64,000 nt of DNA from Lycium barbarum (GCF_019175385.1 NC_083344.1:7540965-7604964), one strand, 5' to 3'; positions 1 to 12,425 are shown, counted from the stretch's first letter. A program made the numbers and translations. Notes: generated by a model not told the origin, from the letters alone.

Positions 1-29
1 TGGATTGGGCTTTTTACACATTTGGAACA

Positions 30-655
30 TTCGGCCTAAAATAACAGGAATGCCCCTCAAACCAAAATAATTACCCGTCCATACCCCCGTTACTTTCGTG
101 CCCTCAGAAAAAATAAAAGATATTTACTCGAGATGCCCTAGTTATGATACCAACATGGTATGTAAATATACTGAGATGGCATCATTGTAGATGCTTCAGT
201 CCTCCTCTTAGTCCTCTATGATACCATCATGGTATATAAATATACCGAGACAGTATTATGAATGATCTATGTTCATTTATTAAAAATGACACACTTTTCC
301 CGAAAAAAACCTATATGATACCATCGTCTTATATACATATACCGTGATGGCATCATGAAGGACTGCTTCAGCACTTCAATGAGACACTTCTCAGGATCAT
401 GGTATCATCATGGTATATAAATATACTGAGATGGTATCACGGAGGACTGTTTTAGTCATTCACTTAGTCCTTCATGATACCATCGTGATATATAAATATA
501 CTACGATGGTATCACGGAGAGGAAGGGGTTTGCCCGAGGGGTATGTCAGGTAAATATTTCCAGCCGATGGGGGTAGAAGCGAAAATAGTTTGGGAGGGAG
601 CATGAGCAGGTAAATATTTTGTATTTTGGGGGCAATTAGTGATGTTTTTCCTAAA
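30..655. repeat. Multi-hairpin non-autonomous element, copy A
   Basis: This stretch holds five units of about 40 bp (near 148, 219, 316, 401 and 476). Each has outer arms GATACCATC / GATGGTATC around an inner dyad GGTATATAAATATACC, and the spacers are 55-80 bp. A second, inverted copy lies at about 18230-18830. The two ends look like an imperfect terminal inverted repeat of about 40 bp (AAAATAACAGG..GCCCC on the left; GGGGGCAATTAGTG on the right). It has no coding capacity. The superfamily is not clear, and the ends are approximate. Confidence 0.6.
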
Positions 656-790
656 ATAATTACACTGCTAGCCAATAAATCAACTATATATATATATTGA
701 ATCTGAAGAAAAAACAAATTGGTTGGACGAGATTTGAGTAGTGAAATTGTACTCACCATGGATGAACAATGAAGCTATTGAGTTTTAAAT

Positions 791-932
791 CACTACAAAA
801 AAATGAATAATTTGCGGAGGTTGAAAGTGGCAATTCGCGGAGGTTTTAGCCTCCACTAGTTGCTAGAAGAGGCTAAAACCTCCACGAATTGCAACTTTTA
901 ACCTCCGCAGATTTTTCATTTTTTTTGTAGTG
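791..932. mobile_element. CACTA-type MITE
   Basis: The element starts CACTACAAAAAAATGAATAA and ends TTTTTTTGTAGTG, with a 3-bp target duplication AAT on both sides (788-790 and 933-935). CACTA ends plus a 3-bp duplication are diagnostic of the En/Spm superfamily. It is 142 bp long and almost a perfect palindrome: the GCGGAGGTT and GGCTAAAACCTCC blocks recur inverted, so a transcript would fold into one long hairpin. Confidence 0.85.
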
Positions 933-1493
933 AATTTCTAGTGGTTCGGGCGCCCGGTTAAAAGGATTTAAATGGGTGAGTAATTTAATTGAATAAAAAA
1001 ATGTGGAGGAGATGGAATTTAACGGATGGAGGGTAAATATGGCCTGAAAGTTGGATGGAAAGGGCAAATATGTCAAAAAAGTATAACAAAGGTTAAGTAG
1101 ATATAGTTTTTTTAGAGTACCGGGGCAAATCTGACCCTTTTATGTGTTTATAATAACTCTACATGTACCCCACTTTCTTTATAATATTGTAAGTTTATTC
1201 TTGATGTTGGTAATATGTAACAATAGAATACGATACAAGCTATCCAAACGTTGCATTCATCAAAACAATAATGAAACAATATATAACAACCATCCACAAG
1301 TTGTAAGGTCGCTGTTGGCAGAGATAAGAAAATTACAAGTTCTACTTAACCTAATTTTATTTTCATAAAACATTTGTAAATTGCAGACTAATCCTCATTA
1401 TATATACTATGATAAACTTAAGAACTAGGTACATTCAGAATAATTATCTCTAGAGAGTTAATTAAAATAAAAACTCTTCTATAGTCTTGGCAA
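933..1493. other. Non-coding, nothing recognised
   Basis: This is AT-rich sequence downstream of the glycosyltransferase gene. The short open frames here (for example 1144-1368) have no recognisable protein and no splice logic. The gene's 3' UTR and poly(A) region should lie in the right part of this stretch. Confidence 0.5.
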
Positions 1494-4400
1494 TCATGGA
1501 ATAATTTCATCCAGCATGCAGTCTCTAAGTTTGATTTCTATAACATTCATTTCTGCCTTGTACATAACATCACAGCACTCTCTTCTACTACCCTCCTGAA
1601 AAACAAATGCTAGTCAGATAAATATTAGTAGTACATGAAAATCACTTAATTTTGCTCAATTATCATCAGCAGTTATTAAACCAATCTTTTGTAACATGAA
1701 AAATATTAAATTTTGCCCCAAGAGACACAATAAATCACTAAACAATATTTTTAACCAAAAAGTCATTCAATTTACCTAAGTATCATATAAATGTCTCTTC
1801 TATTTCCTCCAAATGACTTTATGTGATACTTATGTAAAGTTGAGTGACTTTTCGTTAATAAAGATATATTAGTGACTTTCGTGATACTTAGATAATGTCG
1901 AGTGATTCTTTCGTTATAAAAAAATATTTAGACACCTTAAATTGGTTTAAGTAGGCCCTGTAAACGCCCTAACTTTGAGAATGCACGTCTATTGCAATTT
2001 GAGAATGCACATCTGGAAAAGAGTGTTTACAGGGTCAAGTTAAACCAAGTTAAGGTTTATATGTGCATTTTGAAAGTTGGAATGTTTAGTTGACAGTTAA
2101 GGCAAAGTTAAGATGACTATCTATATGTTATGCCTAAAACAATTTACCAGTACTCACCCAATCAAGCTTCTTCATGGGAGAGAGGACGTGAATTTCTGAT
2201 ATGTGATTTGCAGAGTGATTGCCACTTGATGAACAAGGAGACAACCTTCTTGGATATCTCCTTGTATAATTTGTAAGCAAATAATAATTTCCACTGTTCA
2301 CTTTCTTCATGGACTCAAAGAAAAGCATATGTGGTGCCTCACAAGGATTATTATTTGGCAACCTAGTGTTAATAACAAAGAAAGGCCTAAACAATTTGCT
2401 CCATGGAATAAAAGTTTGTAAAGGTATTTGTATAAAACTTGGTGGAAAAATGGACTCATAAATTTGAATAGAGTAACCCCATGATATTGAAAATGTCCAA
2501 CTTTTGGGTTTGTGATAACAAATGCTTTGTTGTAGGAGTCTTGATTGATCACCCCCTTTTGCAACTTTCATGAAATGGCTTAGTGATTGAGCACGGTTCA
2601 TTAAGGGAAATATAGGGTCTACAAAATCAAGGTGGTGAAGGGAAATTAAAGGAGATTGTGGATGTGCTGATAGAAAGCCAGATATGTCACCATGCAGGTC
2701 CATCTGCGTAATAAAGATACAATATGAATTTACCAGATGAAAGAATCATGGACGTTGCTGGTTAGAATTATGTAAATATTAATAATGCAGAAATTAGTTA
2801 TGCCGTTATTAGGAACGCATGCTATTAGAAACAAAGGTTTTTTCGTCGACAATCGGTGGAAAATTTGTGTTATTTACACCTCCTTTCACTAAACCAGCTA
2901 ACTAGGAAAACACATGGTGGGAAACAGATTCCCACTGAAACGCTGGGAAAACTTCCTAATTTTCCCTTTGAAAGCACTACTATTTTTTCTTTTCTCACTG
3001 ATTCAATTTATATTAGTGGAAATAGTCACTAAAAAATCATTTTTTAGTGAGGAATTTAAGTGGGAAAATGGTAATTGTTTAGTAGTGCAGGGATTAGTTA
3101 AATAAGGTTTAGTGGCAGGGATTAGTTATATAATGTTTAATTATGAAGTGTTTTATTATTCATGTATTAGTTATTCCATTTTAACATCTTCTACCCTGCA
3201 TAAAATAATATATAAATTTTATCATAATTTATACATGAATTGGGTATACGGAAAAGAAAAACAATGAGCCAAACATTATACTAAGTAGGGCTGTTCACAG
3301 TTTTGGTTAAAACCAAAACCAAACCGAATAAAAAAACCGACATTTGGTTTGGTTTGGTTTGATTTGGTTTTAAATTTTAAAAACCGATAATATTTGGTTT
3401 GGTTATGGTTCTATTAAAAAATAACCGAATAAATAATCGAACCAAACCGATAAATTTTATAATTATTTATATGTATAATATTAGTTTTTCATAAATAATT
3501 ATAAATACTTTATACCTTTTAATCATTAATTTGATTTTTGGTCTACTTATTTCACATGATTATTTAAGGAGAAAAGAACAACTCCTTGTAGTCGAGACCC
3601 TAGCCTTGGGGATAATGATAGAAAAACATCTGAAGTTTGGGATCATTACACAGTTTTTTTAATAAAATGGGAGAATTGAGGGCAAAATGCAAGTACTGCC
3701 CCAAAGTTTGGGATCATTACACAAAGTTTTTTTATTTCATATATTTTCATTTTAATTTTAGGTAGTCTTTATGTTTAATTAATATGTATGTTTGTAACAA
3801 CAACTAAAAGCTCCTATGCTCTACTTTATTTCCAAGTATGTGTATTAAGATGACAAAAATGGTGCAACCACTACTAAGTTAGTTTTTAGCTCTATATGTA
3901 ATAGTTTAGCAACTTTGGGTAATTTGAGTACTACACTATCACTAATAGTGAAAATGTTTCTATGATGTATGTTCCACCTTAAACTATAAATAAAAGTTAT
4001 CGTTTGAATAAAAAAAAAAGACATAAACCTAAAAATCGAACCAAACCGACAATAACCAAACCGGTAGTTATTATTTTATTTGGTTTGGTTATGGTTTTAG
4101 ACATTTAAAAACCGACTAAATTAGTTTGATTATGATTTTAATCAATAACCGAACCATGAACACCCTTAACAACGCCATATATATTTTAATGTGGAAAAGA
4201 GAAAAAGTCAACCAAACATCGTATACGTATATGACAAATACAATATCTATCTTGAGTTTAAACTCTATTTATGGCACTATTTCTTTTTAGTCAATTACAA
4301 AAAGAATGATATCTTTTCATATTAGTAGTAATAATTTAACTTCAAAATTTATCATTTTATCCTTAACGAAATGATTTATAATCACGAAATTTTTTATAGT

Positions 4401-5445
4401 TTGTTTTAAACCATAAGTTTCAAAAAATCTCTTTTTTCTTTTAAACTCTATGCAGTCAAACACTTGCATATAAATTGAGATGAAATGAGTAATAACTAAG
4501 CTTTAATTAGTAACCTGATAAAAACATTTTTATCAATACCGAGTAACATTCACTAATTGTATAAAGATTCGTTATATCATCATTGTATATAACTTAAATC
4601 TTACTTTTAAAAAATCATAAAATTTAAAATACCTGATGGAAGCCCTTTTCTTGAGTGAGAGAGACACCTAAATCAGCCACACATGACTGCAAAATATGGT
4701 CACCTCCATAAAAAGTTGTATACCTTTTGATACAAATATCCAAATTCTCTACCATTGCCTCCACAAGTGCATAACTAAAAGCGTATCCACCTCCACCAAA
4801 AGCCATATTAAATGAGTGAATAACATTTGATGCATGAGTTTCTGAATTCATCCCAACATAAAAATACTTCCTATGGTCGTACTTAGACAATACCTCAACC
4901 AAATTATCTAGGAAAAAAACAGTGTCATCATCAGCCATAATGTACCACCTTGCACTCTTATTTTCCATCTTGAATGTCTCGGCTACAACGCGAGCCATTC
5001 GTATGGTTTGTTGGATCGGATGCTTATCGTACATTTTGTATCTCGAGGTGTCTTCCGAGACCTTAAAAGGAGGACAAGAAGAATTAGGCCACGGAAGCAA
5101 TTCGTTTGGGAGTTTTTCGAGGAACACGAATCCTCGTGTTATGTTTGGTCTCCACCAGGACTCAACGTACGATATTCTGTTCTTCCAGGTTCTAGACGAG
5201 CTTGTTATTCCGAATACTAGATGGCTAATATTGGTGGGAGAATCATCTTGATTTTCAACTTGAAACCTCATCAAGTTATTGAACATAGTGATAGAGCGGC
5301 AACATGGATGGTTAGATAGCAAAATGTAGATAACATAGAGGATTAGTCCTGAAATTAACAATGATTTGCATAGTTTTCCACTTAATACATCGGATAATTG
5401 CATAATCTTACGTCGAATTAGAGAAATCAAGTTGGTGGAAACCAT
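1494..5445 (-). CDS. DUF604 / Fringe-like glycosyltransferase, 3 exons
   Basis: Likely a type II Golgi membrane glycosyltransferase of the plant DUF604 family (GT31/Fringe-like); the acceptor substrate is unknown. Exons: 4633-5445, 2158-2703 and 1494-1595. All junctions are GT-AG and phase 0, giving 486 aa, a usual family length. Exon 1 encodes a short cytosolic tail, one membrane segment (about aa 27-44), and the core with the metal-binding DDD motif in WYIMADDDTVFF (about aa 167-178) and the GGGGYAFS and FYGGDHILQSC blocks. Exon 2 continues with HGDISGFLSAHPQSPLISLH and LDFVDPIFP, both strong family signatures. Exon 3 supplies the short tail with RRECCDV, also typical. The start is the first ATG, 14 codons before an alternative Met. 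Intron 1 (1.9 kb) holds a transposable element. Family assignment is firm; the enzymatic activity is inferred. Confidence 0.9.
3286..4168. mobile_element. hAT-like non-autonomous element in glycosyltransferase intron 1
   Basis: The ends are TAGGGCTGTTCACAG on the left and CATGAACACCCTTA on the right, an imperfect inverted repeat of hAT style. Just inside are long runs of AACCAAACCGA and TCGGTTTGGTT motifs repeated inverted at both ends, as in many Solanaceae hAT MITEs. I see no clear 8-bp target duplication (flanks atactaag and acaacgcc), so the call rests on the ends alone. There is no coding capacity. Confidence 0.55.
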
Positions 5446-6634
5446 GAAAGATGTGAAAAATTTAAGGAAAAAAAATGTTTGAACAAATAGTGTGAACTTT
5501 TCTAATGGGATTCTTTAAGTATAGCAAGTATTGGATGTAATTATATGTAATGATCAGTAGATGCTTGAAAAACATTAGAATTTTGTGGGTTTTGTCTGAA
5601 GGATAACAAAAGGTGCATGCTTATAATAAGACATGTTGTATTTCTCGTGTAAACTATATAGTAAGGTGTTGAATTGAATGGGAAAAGGTAACAAAAGAGA
5701 TGTGAGGTAAAAGTAGTTCAGTTTTTCTCGTGCCCTTATGCCAATGCACAAGAAGTACACACTGTTAGCGTTGGGTAATGCTTATCATCAGTGCTGTTTT
5801 GGGAACTCGTAAAAGTTTTTTTTTTTTTTTTTAATTTCATGTGCTGCCAATTTAACCAGCATAATTCGGACTATTGCCAACAGGAACATATAGGATTTAT
5901 AACTTATATACACTACTGAGAATAATTTTATATCAGAAGTGTCAGTGGTATATCCAAAAAATTTAAGTCAAGACTACTCATCTGCCTAATTTAGATTTGT
6001 TGCTAATAGAAGGGTGCTCGACCAATCTATTTGTATGCTAATACTATTTTCCTATATAAAAAATATATTCTTGAAAAATGACGATGGGTGCGTGAGCATG
6101 ACCAATACACTCTATGTAGCTTCACCATTGATTAGGGTAATTTAACCTGTTATAGCAGGTTACTTACCATTAATTCTAAGTTACCAATCATTGTTTATTA
6201 AAGGGACTTTTCATTTTTGGTCCGTCCGGCCAAAATTAATTATGGCCGCTAGCCAAAATATACAAAACTTATACACTGATTATGTATTTTATATGTATAT
6301 TGTATGTATATTTATACTTACTATACATTTACCGGCAAGTATGTTTTAGAGCAGTCAAAAAATGTAATTATACCTTTATTAAATAGAGTACTAATTACCT
6401 AGAATGAGTTTAAATTCTATGCATCAACAGAGTAAATATTATTTGGAAGCGAAAACAAAAATGAACAAGTGCCTTAAATGTTGCATTTCAGGCAAATATA
6501 CAATCTAAGATCCACAGAAAATGTGCAGGGATTTACATGCTTCTCACTCAGCCTCAGTTAAATCATTGTTTTAACCTCATAATTGGGCTAAAATGAAATA
6601 AAGAAAATTAAGATTTAGCCTTCTCTTATTCATC
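5446..6634. other. Intergenic; glycosyltransferase promoter side and pTAC16 3' side
   Basis: The left part is upstream of the minus-strand glycosyltransferase. A T-run lies at 5815-5832. At about 6215-6330 there is a repeat with GGCCGCTAGCCAAAATATAC followed by TA-rich sequence; the same motif occurs inverted at about 40205-40400, so it is a dispersed repeat. No gene seen. Confidence 0.5.
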
Positions 6635-9600
6635 TCAGTCATCCACATAGATGGTTTCTTGCTGAAACAGCCCGCCGAAAATCTTCCTCTTCTCTGTTGC
6701 AGTCTCTGTTTGTTTAGCTGGTTTTTTCGGGGCCTCCTTCGTTTTCGAAGCAAACGGTTTCCTTGGAGGCGTTTTCACCACTGCTTTCTGCGCAGGCAAC
6801 TTCTTGGCCTTGGCCTGTCCCCTAACGGTTGCAACTTTCACGTCCGATTCCTCACTGGCCTTTTCAACAGCTGATTTGAGTTGTGAGCTGAATTTTTCGA
6901 ATGAAAATCCTGCACTTAAGCCTTTTGCTTGGTTCAATAGGCTTTCAACAGATGGACCGGCAGCTGATGACGTCTTCTCTTCAGCTTCTTTTTCAATGTT
7001 AGCACCCTTTGCTTCTTTCTTTTCAACAGCTGATTTGAGTTGTGAGCTAAACTTTTCGAATGAAAATCCTGCACCGGTATCTGATGATGCCGTCTCTTCA
7101 GGTTCTTTTGCAATGTTAGCGGCCTTTGCTCCTTGCTTTTCGAGCTTCTTCGCTTCTACTTCCTGTATCTTGGCTTCTTCAGTTGCTCGTCGAGCTTCTT
7201 CCTCAGCTTTCAATTTTTCAAGGGCTTCTGCATAAGCCTTTCTCCGACCATCCTCAGGAATGCCGCTATATATAATGGTTCACTCATTTAGATTATATAG
7301 AAGCCAGAACTTGTAGAAAGAGGATTGAACTTATGTAAGCTAACAAAGTAAGAAAAATGCTACTCCCTCTATTTCAATTTATGTGTCTTAATTTCTTTTT
7401 AGAATGTCACTTTATATATTTAGTAACTCTTTAGTTTCAACATCCTACATAACATGTTCAATACCACAAGATTCACAGGCATTTTAGTACGTTACACGTA
7501 TTTTTAGTTTAAGACCGCGAGAATCAAAAGTCTCCTTTACTTACTTAAATTTCGTGCCCAATCAAACTAAGACACATAAATTGAAATGGAGGGAGTAAAT
7601 TTTAACCGGTTTTATAGCAAGTAGTCTAATTATTTTCCACGTTATTAATCACAGTTTCTTCTGGACGCCTGTAGTTATCTTTTAGACGATTTGATGATTC
7701 TTTTACACTTTGGGACTTAAAATATAGAGGTTAAACTCATGGAAAAGTAATTGTTACGAGCACCAGTATTACACAAATTTGGAAATACAGCAATTGAGTA
7801 TAGAGGTATTTACCTAAAAAGTTCATCCACAGTCTTTGATGTTGCTGTCGGATCAGTAGAGACTTCCACAACCTGTACAATGAGATAATTCCAGTTGCTC
7901 AACCAAGTGAAGAACTAGCCATTTCATGCAAAATGGAAGACTATAGAAGGTTCATTTGTGTGAAATCATAAACCATTCAGTAAAGAATATGTCTTATAGT
8001 AGACTATGAAGTAGATTTCATCCGGTTTTGATAAATTTCATCCGGTTTTGAACTCTTCCTCATATTGGACTGAGACTGCCTTAAATGGAACGATATAGAC
8101 AGTGAGGATTCATATAGCCGACTTCCCAACTTGCTTAAGATTGAAGTGTAGTTATTTTCGTTATTGTAATGTTCTACTACAGGACCTAATGCATTACGAG
8201 AAGCTTTACTTGAGGGAGAGAAATAACTACCTTATTTTCTGCCACCGCCGTGTTGGAGAAAACATCCGCCACCAGCTTAGCTATCTGAGACTTCGCCACC
8301 TGATTCATAAAACAAGAGATTGTAAGTGATGACTAGACTATTCTATCTGTATAACATGCTAATTCATAAAGTGGGGTAGAGATTGAAAAAGAGGAAACAG
8401 TAACCAAAGTGTATGTCATGTTAGAGGTGGATCCAGGACTTAAGCTCTACGGTTTCAATTTTTAAGGTTTTATCATTGAACTCATTATATTTTAAAAGTT
8501 ATGGGTTTATATCTAATATTTATTGCAATTTTTGTGAATTTTTACACAAATTTATACTCCAAAGTTGCATCCGCCCGTGTCATGTAACTAAATCTAAAAT
8601 AAAATATGAACAGGTTCAACATTAAAAGTTAGCTAGAATTTCCATGACAAAAAAGAAATTGCATACATTACATTACTTTATAGACGTCAGCACCAGCACT
8701 AGCACTCCCTTCAGCTGAGACAACGATTTTGTATGAGCTCTCAGGGGAGAAATCATCTGTTAAGCTGGTTTTTATGAGCGTATAGCTTAGATCTGTCTCC
8801 ACTATCTTCTGCAGAAACTCCGTTATCGTCAACGGTTGAGATTTTGAGAACAGATTGTTGAAGAAAGACGTAATTCCATCGAGCACATTGTAGGTAGAGC
8901 CTACTGGAGAAGATTCATCATAGACAATGGCTACATGCCCGACACCAGCTAATTGTGCAGCTTCTATAACTTGCACAGCATCTGTTGTGGTGACTTCGGT
9001 CGTGGGACTGTTCTCTCCCTTACCAATAGTAACCACAACTTTGCTAGCATTTCCGATTGCTTTTGCAATTGATTCTGCATCTTGAAATGTGGATGCAACA
9101 GCATTCAGGCGTTTCGACTCATCGTTAGAGATTACCTGCAATGATGCGATATGTTTAGTCAGAAAAAATGAGATAATTTCATTTTATTTTCTACCACCCC
9201 TAATTTCCAATCAAAGGATATCCTGTTTTATTTGGTCCTCAAGGATTAATTACCAATGCAAAAGATATTTTTCATTTAGTGTTATTCAGGGAATTGTCTA
9301 GGTCTTAAAACTTGTGTAGAATACATTGCTCTCATAGAAATGGTATAGAAAATCATATTCCAATTCTTTGTTGAATTTTTGCAACCTTCAAGATTGTTGA
9401 GCAGTTTATAATGACACACTGTTTGCTGCTTTCATCCTACTACTACTCAAACATTGATCCTCTCACGTAATTCCTTACGCAGGAACACTCAGTGCCAAAG
9501 CAGTTACATATTATTGATTTACGACTCCTCCAATAGCGCCGACAACCATCGAGATAACTATCTTGCATTGCCAATTTTCAAAACATTCATTAAAATCTTT

Positions 9601-11078
9601 CGTCATATACAAAAGTTGAATGCACTAAAGAGTTCAATATGAGTTCTGTTAAGCAAAATGGACGCTGTGTCTTGCTTAATTGCAAAAGTTAACTCATTAG
9701 GAGAGTATTATCCGAAACCATATAAGCATACAACAACCCATTAGCTCAACCAATGTGAGACACTCTAACACTCCCTCTTCCCTCCCATGCAAGGCTGGAC
9801 ATCCAAATCGCATATTGTGAAACATAACATGGAGACATCCAGGCTCAATATTGTGAAACACAACAAAATCGATCGCTTTGTTAGAGAAAAATGGACCTTG
9901 AGCCTTATTCAACCTAAAATCTAGCTTATGAGTTCATATTGATCATCCAAAACCATATAAGAAGTCAATAGTTCATTCCTGCAACCAATGTTGGATGCTC
10001 TAACAAGTTATTTATTTCCAAGGACAAAGAATCTAACCTTGTAGCTAACGGCTAAACGAGCTAGTTCTTGTGCTGCACCAAGGTCAGAAACTCCAGCTCT
10101 AACACTATAACCTTCACGAAGCAATGTCTGTGCAATGCGGATACCAGCTTGCCCCGTTGCACCAGCAACAAACACTGTTCCAGGATCTTTTGCCCTTTGC
10201 CTTCCAAAAGCCAAACCAGAAGAAGGGTTGGTGCTAATAGGTATCAAAGACGTCACATCAGGTAACTTCCCTGTCGTAGACAAAATACAATGAAGTAATT
10301 ATTTAATTAAAAGCACGCTCTCCCTTACAGCTTAAGATGAAATGATCACACAATTCAACATGGTATCAGAGCAAGCAGACGTCTTGTGTTCTAATTTCAA
10401 TATGACATCAGAGCAAACATAAATCTAGCGCTCAGGTCTCACTGTCACCCATTATCAAAAAGAATTTTTCAAACATAATTAAGTAAATTTAGACGAAATG
10501 GCCACACAATTCAATATGTTATTAGCGCAATTCTCTATACGGCATTAGAGCAGACATAAGTTTTGTGTTCAAGTATTACTGTCATCCATTATCGAAAAGA
10601 AGTTTTTCCAGACATAATTAAGAAAGTTTAGATGAACTGGTCACACAATTCAATATGGTATTAGAGCAAGTCTCAATATGGCATTAGAGAAAATCTAAGT
10701 TATATGTTCAAGTCTCACTGTCACCCGTTATCAAAAAAAAAACATTTACAGACATAACATAACTAAGTAAATTCAGATGAAATGGTCACATAGTTCAACA
10801 TTACCAAAATCAAACCTGAAGGGAGATCAAATATTAGATGAGATGATCACACAATTCGAAACATTACCAAAATCAAACTTGAAGGGGTTGTCAGAACTGC
10901 TTGTAGTTTCTTGATTTTCCTCATTAGAAGACTCATCAGCTGATGATTTGCCAAAACGAAAAGATGGGAATTGTCCAGATTTCTTTGCAAACACAGTGAA
11001 TCTTGAATTCTTGAATGATAATCTTGAGTGGGGTGTGGTTGTAAGTAGAAATGAGTTTGAAGTAAGAGTTGGAGCCAT
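6635..11078 (-). CDS. pTAC16-like plastid transcriptionally active chromosome protein, 6 exons
   Basis: Probably the chloroplast protein pTAC16, known from plastid nucleoid and thylakoid fractions; its molecular role is unclear. Exons: 10868-11078, 10038-10270, 8677-9135, 8231-8299, 7814-7872 and 6635-7265. All introns are GT-AG and the total is 553 aa. Residues 1 to about 30 are rich in Ser, Thr and basic residues, a likely transit peptide. An NAD(P)-binding Rossmann start is visible as VFVAGATGQAG (Gly-x-x-Gly-x-x-Gly, about aa 103-113), as in atypical short-chain dehydrogenases, but the catalytic YxxxK is not evident. From about aa 345 there is a charged helix rich in A, E and K (AEALEKLKAEEEARRATEEA), then a duplicated motif GFSFEKFSSQLKSAVEK (aa 410-426 and 463-479) and a basic Lys/Pro tail ending QQETIYVDD. 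The start is the first ATG. Family call firm; function inferred. Confidence 0.9.
7363..7595. mobile_element. Stowaway MITE in pTAC16 intron 5
   Basis: Inverted ends CTCCCTCTATTTCAATTTAT and the matching AAATTGAAATGGAGGGAG, with TA on both sides as target duplication. The 233-bp size and CTCCCTC ends fit Tc1/Mariner-derived Stowaway elements. Confidence 0.9.
8419..8583. mobile_element. Degraded hAT-type MITE in pTAC16 intron 3
   Basis: The left end GAGGTGGATCCAGGACTTAAG resembles the end of the element at 27455 (GAGGCAGATTCAGGATTTAAG). The right end ATCCGCCCGTGTC is its likely inverted partner. No clean target duplication. Edges approximate. Confidence 0.4.
10330..10866. repeat. Diverged tandem repeats filling pTAC16 intron 1
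   Basis: A unit of about 140-150 bp containing GATGAAATGGTCACACAATT, then ATGGTATTAGAGCA, then TCAAGTCTCACTGTCACCC and a run of A, starts near 10333, 10491, 10629 and 10776. A shorter partial unit starts near 10836. The last units also carry a copy of the exon 1 end with its splice donor (see findings). Confidence 0.7.
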
Positions 11079-11901
11079 AGATAAATATTTTGGAAAGAGA
11101 TAGCAGATGAATTGCTACTCTTCCTATTCAGTTAGTATATTTTTTGCATGCAACTTTTTTTTTTTTTTAATTAATGAAATTTCATTTGGGAATGGTGACA
11201 ATAACTTGAACAATATATGTATGTGGCAATTGATTCTGGTCTCAGAACAGTCTGTTTTTGGATTGAACAATTTTGTCCATTTTGGATGGGGAATAAAGTG
11301 GCTTTCCAATAAGATAAAGCCACGTCAAATTTTATCTACAAAAGAAAATTTTAAGCCAGTCGTTTATAATTGGTTCAAGAATGGTGGAAATATTCCAAAC
11401 ATTGTGTTACTATTTTGTTTTGGTTTGGGTTTTTCCTTTTTTTGAATGCTTAAATTGGAGAATTGTTTTCTGGATGTGTTGAGAGCAAAATTTTGTTTTG
11501 TTTTAACGATTTAAGGTGTATATGATAGTATGAAGAACTTTACGCACAATTACTCTCCTATATATTTTTTATTTTTATTTTTGTAGTTTAACGTGTAATA
11601 ACATGTTAGTTATTATTTTTATCTAGTTACCGGATAATGTTTATTATAGAGATTTATTTGTAAACCTTATACTCCGTAAGTTATTTGGTTATGTAAACAT
11701 TTTTGAATGAGTTTATGTTCTATGCATTATTCATGTGGAAAAAAAAATACACAATAAGTCAACATATAAAGTATCTATAGTTAAATCTCGACAATAATTG
11801 TTAATTGGTACCTGATAAAAAATAAAAAATAAAAATTGGGGCAATACGAATCAAGCCTAAGTTAATATCTTAATGTCTGGAATTATGTATATATTATTTT
11901 G
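11079..11901. other. pTAC16 promoter side; no gene
   Basis: This region is upstream of the minus-strand pTAC16 gene. A poly-T/A tract lies at 11157-11168. The overlapping open frames at 11107-11445 and 11124-11309 are low-complexity AT translations without recognisable domains. Confidence 0.4.
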
Positions 11902-12125
11902 GGCAATTTGCAGGATTGGTCTTCGCTGGGGGTGGTCTTAAATTTTTGTCCCTCAAATTGATAGTTTTTAAATTTTGCCCTATGCTTCTGCAACCATAAG
12001 GCAGAATTTGCAAAGGCAGAGGACAAAAGTTAAAGACCATCAATTTGAGGGGCAAAACTTAAAGACCACCAATTTGAAGGGCAAAAATTAAAGACCACCC
12101 CAAATGAAGGGCAATCCGCGCAAAA
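11902..12125. mobile_element. Unclassified short TIR element
   Basis: The ends GGGCAATTTGCAGGATTGGTC and GAAGGGCAATCCGCGCAAA form an imperfect inverted repeat. Inside, AAAGACCACC and GGTGGTCTT blocks recur in both orientations with several copies of CAATTTGAGGGGCAAAA. No clear target duplication. Confidence 0.45.
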
Positions 12126-12149
12126 AAAAGTATAATTTTCTTAGATTAG

Positions 12150-12425
12150 CACTCCCTCCAATCCAAAGTAATTGAGGTATTAGCCTATAAAAGTGATCTA
12201 AAATAATTGATGTTTCATAAAACCAGGAAAGTATTTAGTTTTCTTTTTCAAATTTGTCCTTAACACATACCCATATCCTCATATAATTATTTCAACCTAA
12301 AGAGAGTAAGAAATTCATAATTAAGGATATATAAGTCAAAACCCCTGTTAACTTTTAGAAGTTAATGAATTCCTTAATCCATGTGCTCAAACATAAAACC
12401 TCAATTATTTTGGACACGAGAGAAT
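12150..12425. mobile_element. Stowaway-like MITE, right end eroded
   Basis: Left end CACTCCCTCCAATCCAAAGTAA; right end CTCAATTATTTTGGACACGAGAGAATA. The same family is seen, better preserved, at 36676-36914. Confidence 0.6.

Noticed and set aside
472..759. 95-codon open frame on the minus strand
   Set aside because: It runs through the hairpin element and AT-rich flank; no domain, no splice logic.
4922..5251. Open frame on the plus strand over glycosyltransferase exon 1
   Set aside because: It is an antisense shadow of a well-supported exon with family motifs on the minus strand.
6804..7235. 143-codon plus-strand frame over pTAC16 exon 6
   Set aside because: Antisense to a charged repetitive exon; the composition mirrors the true frame.
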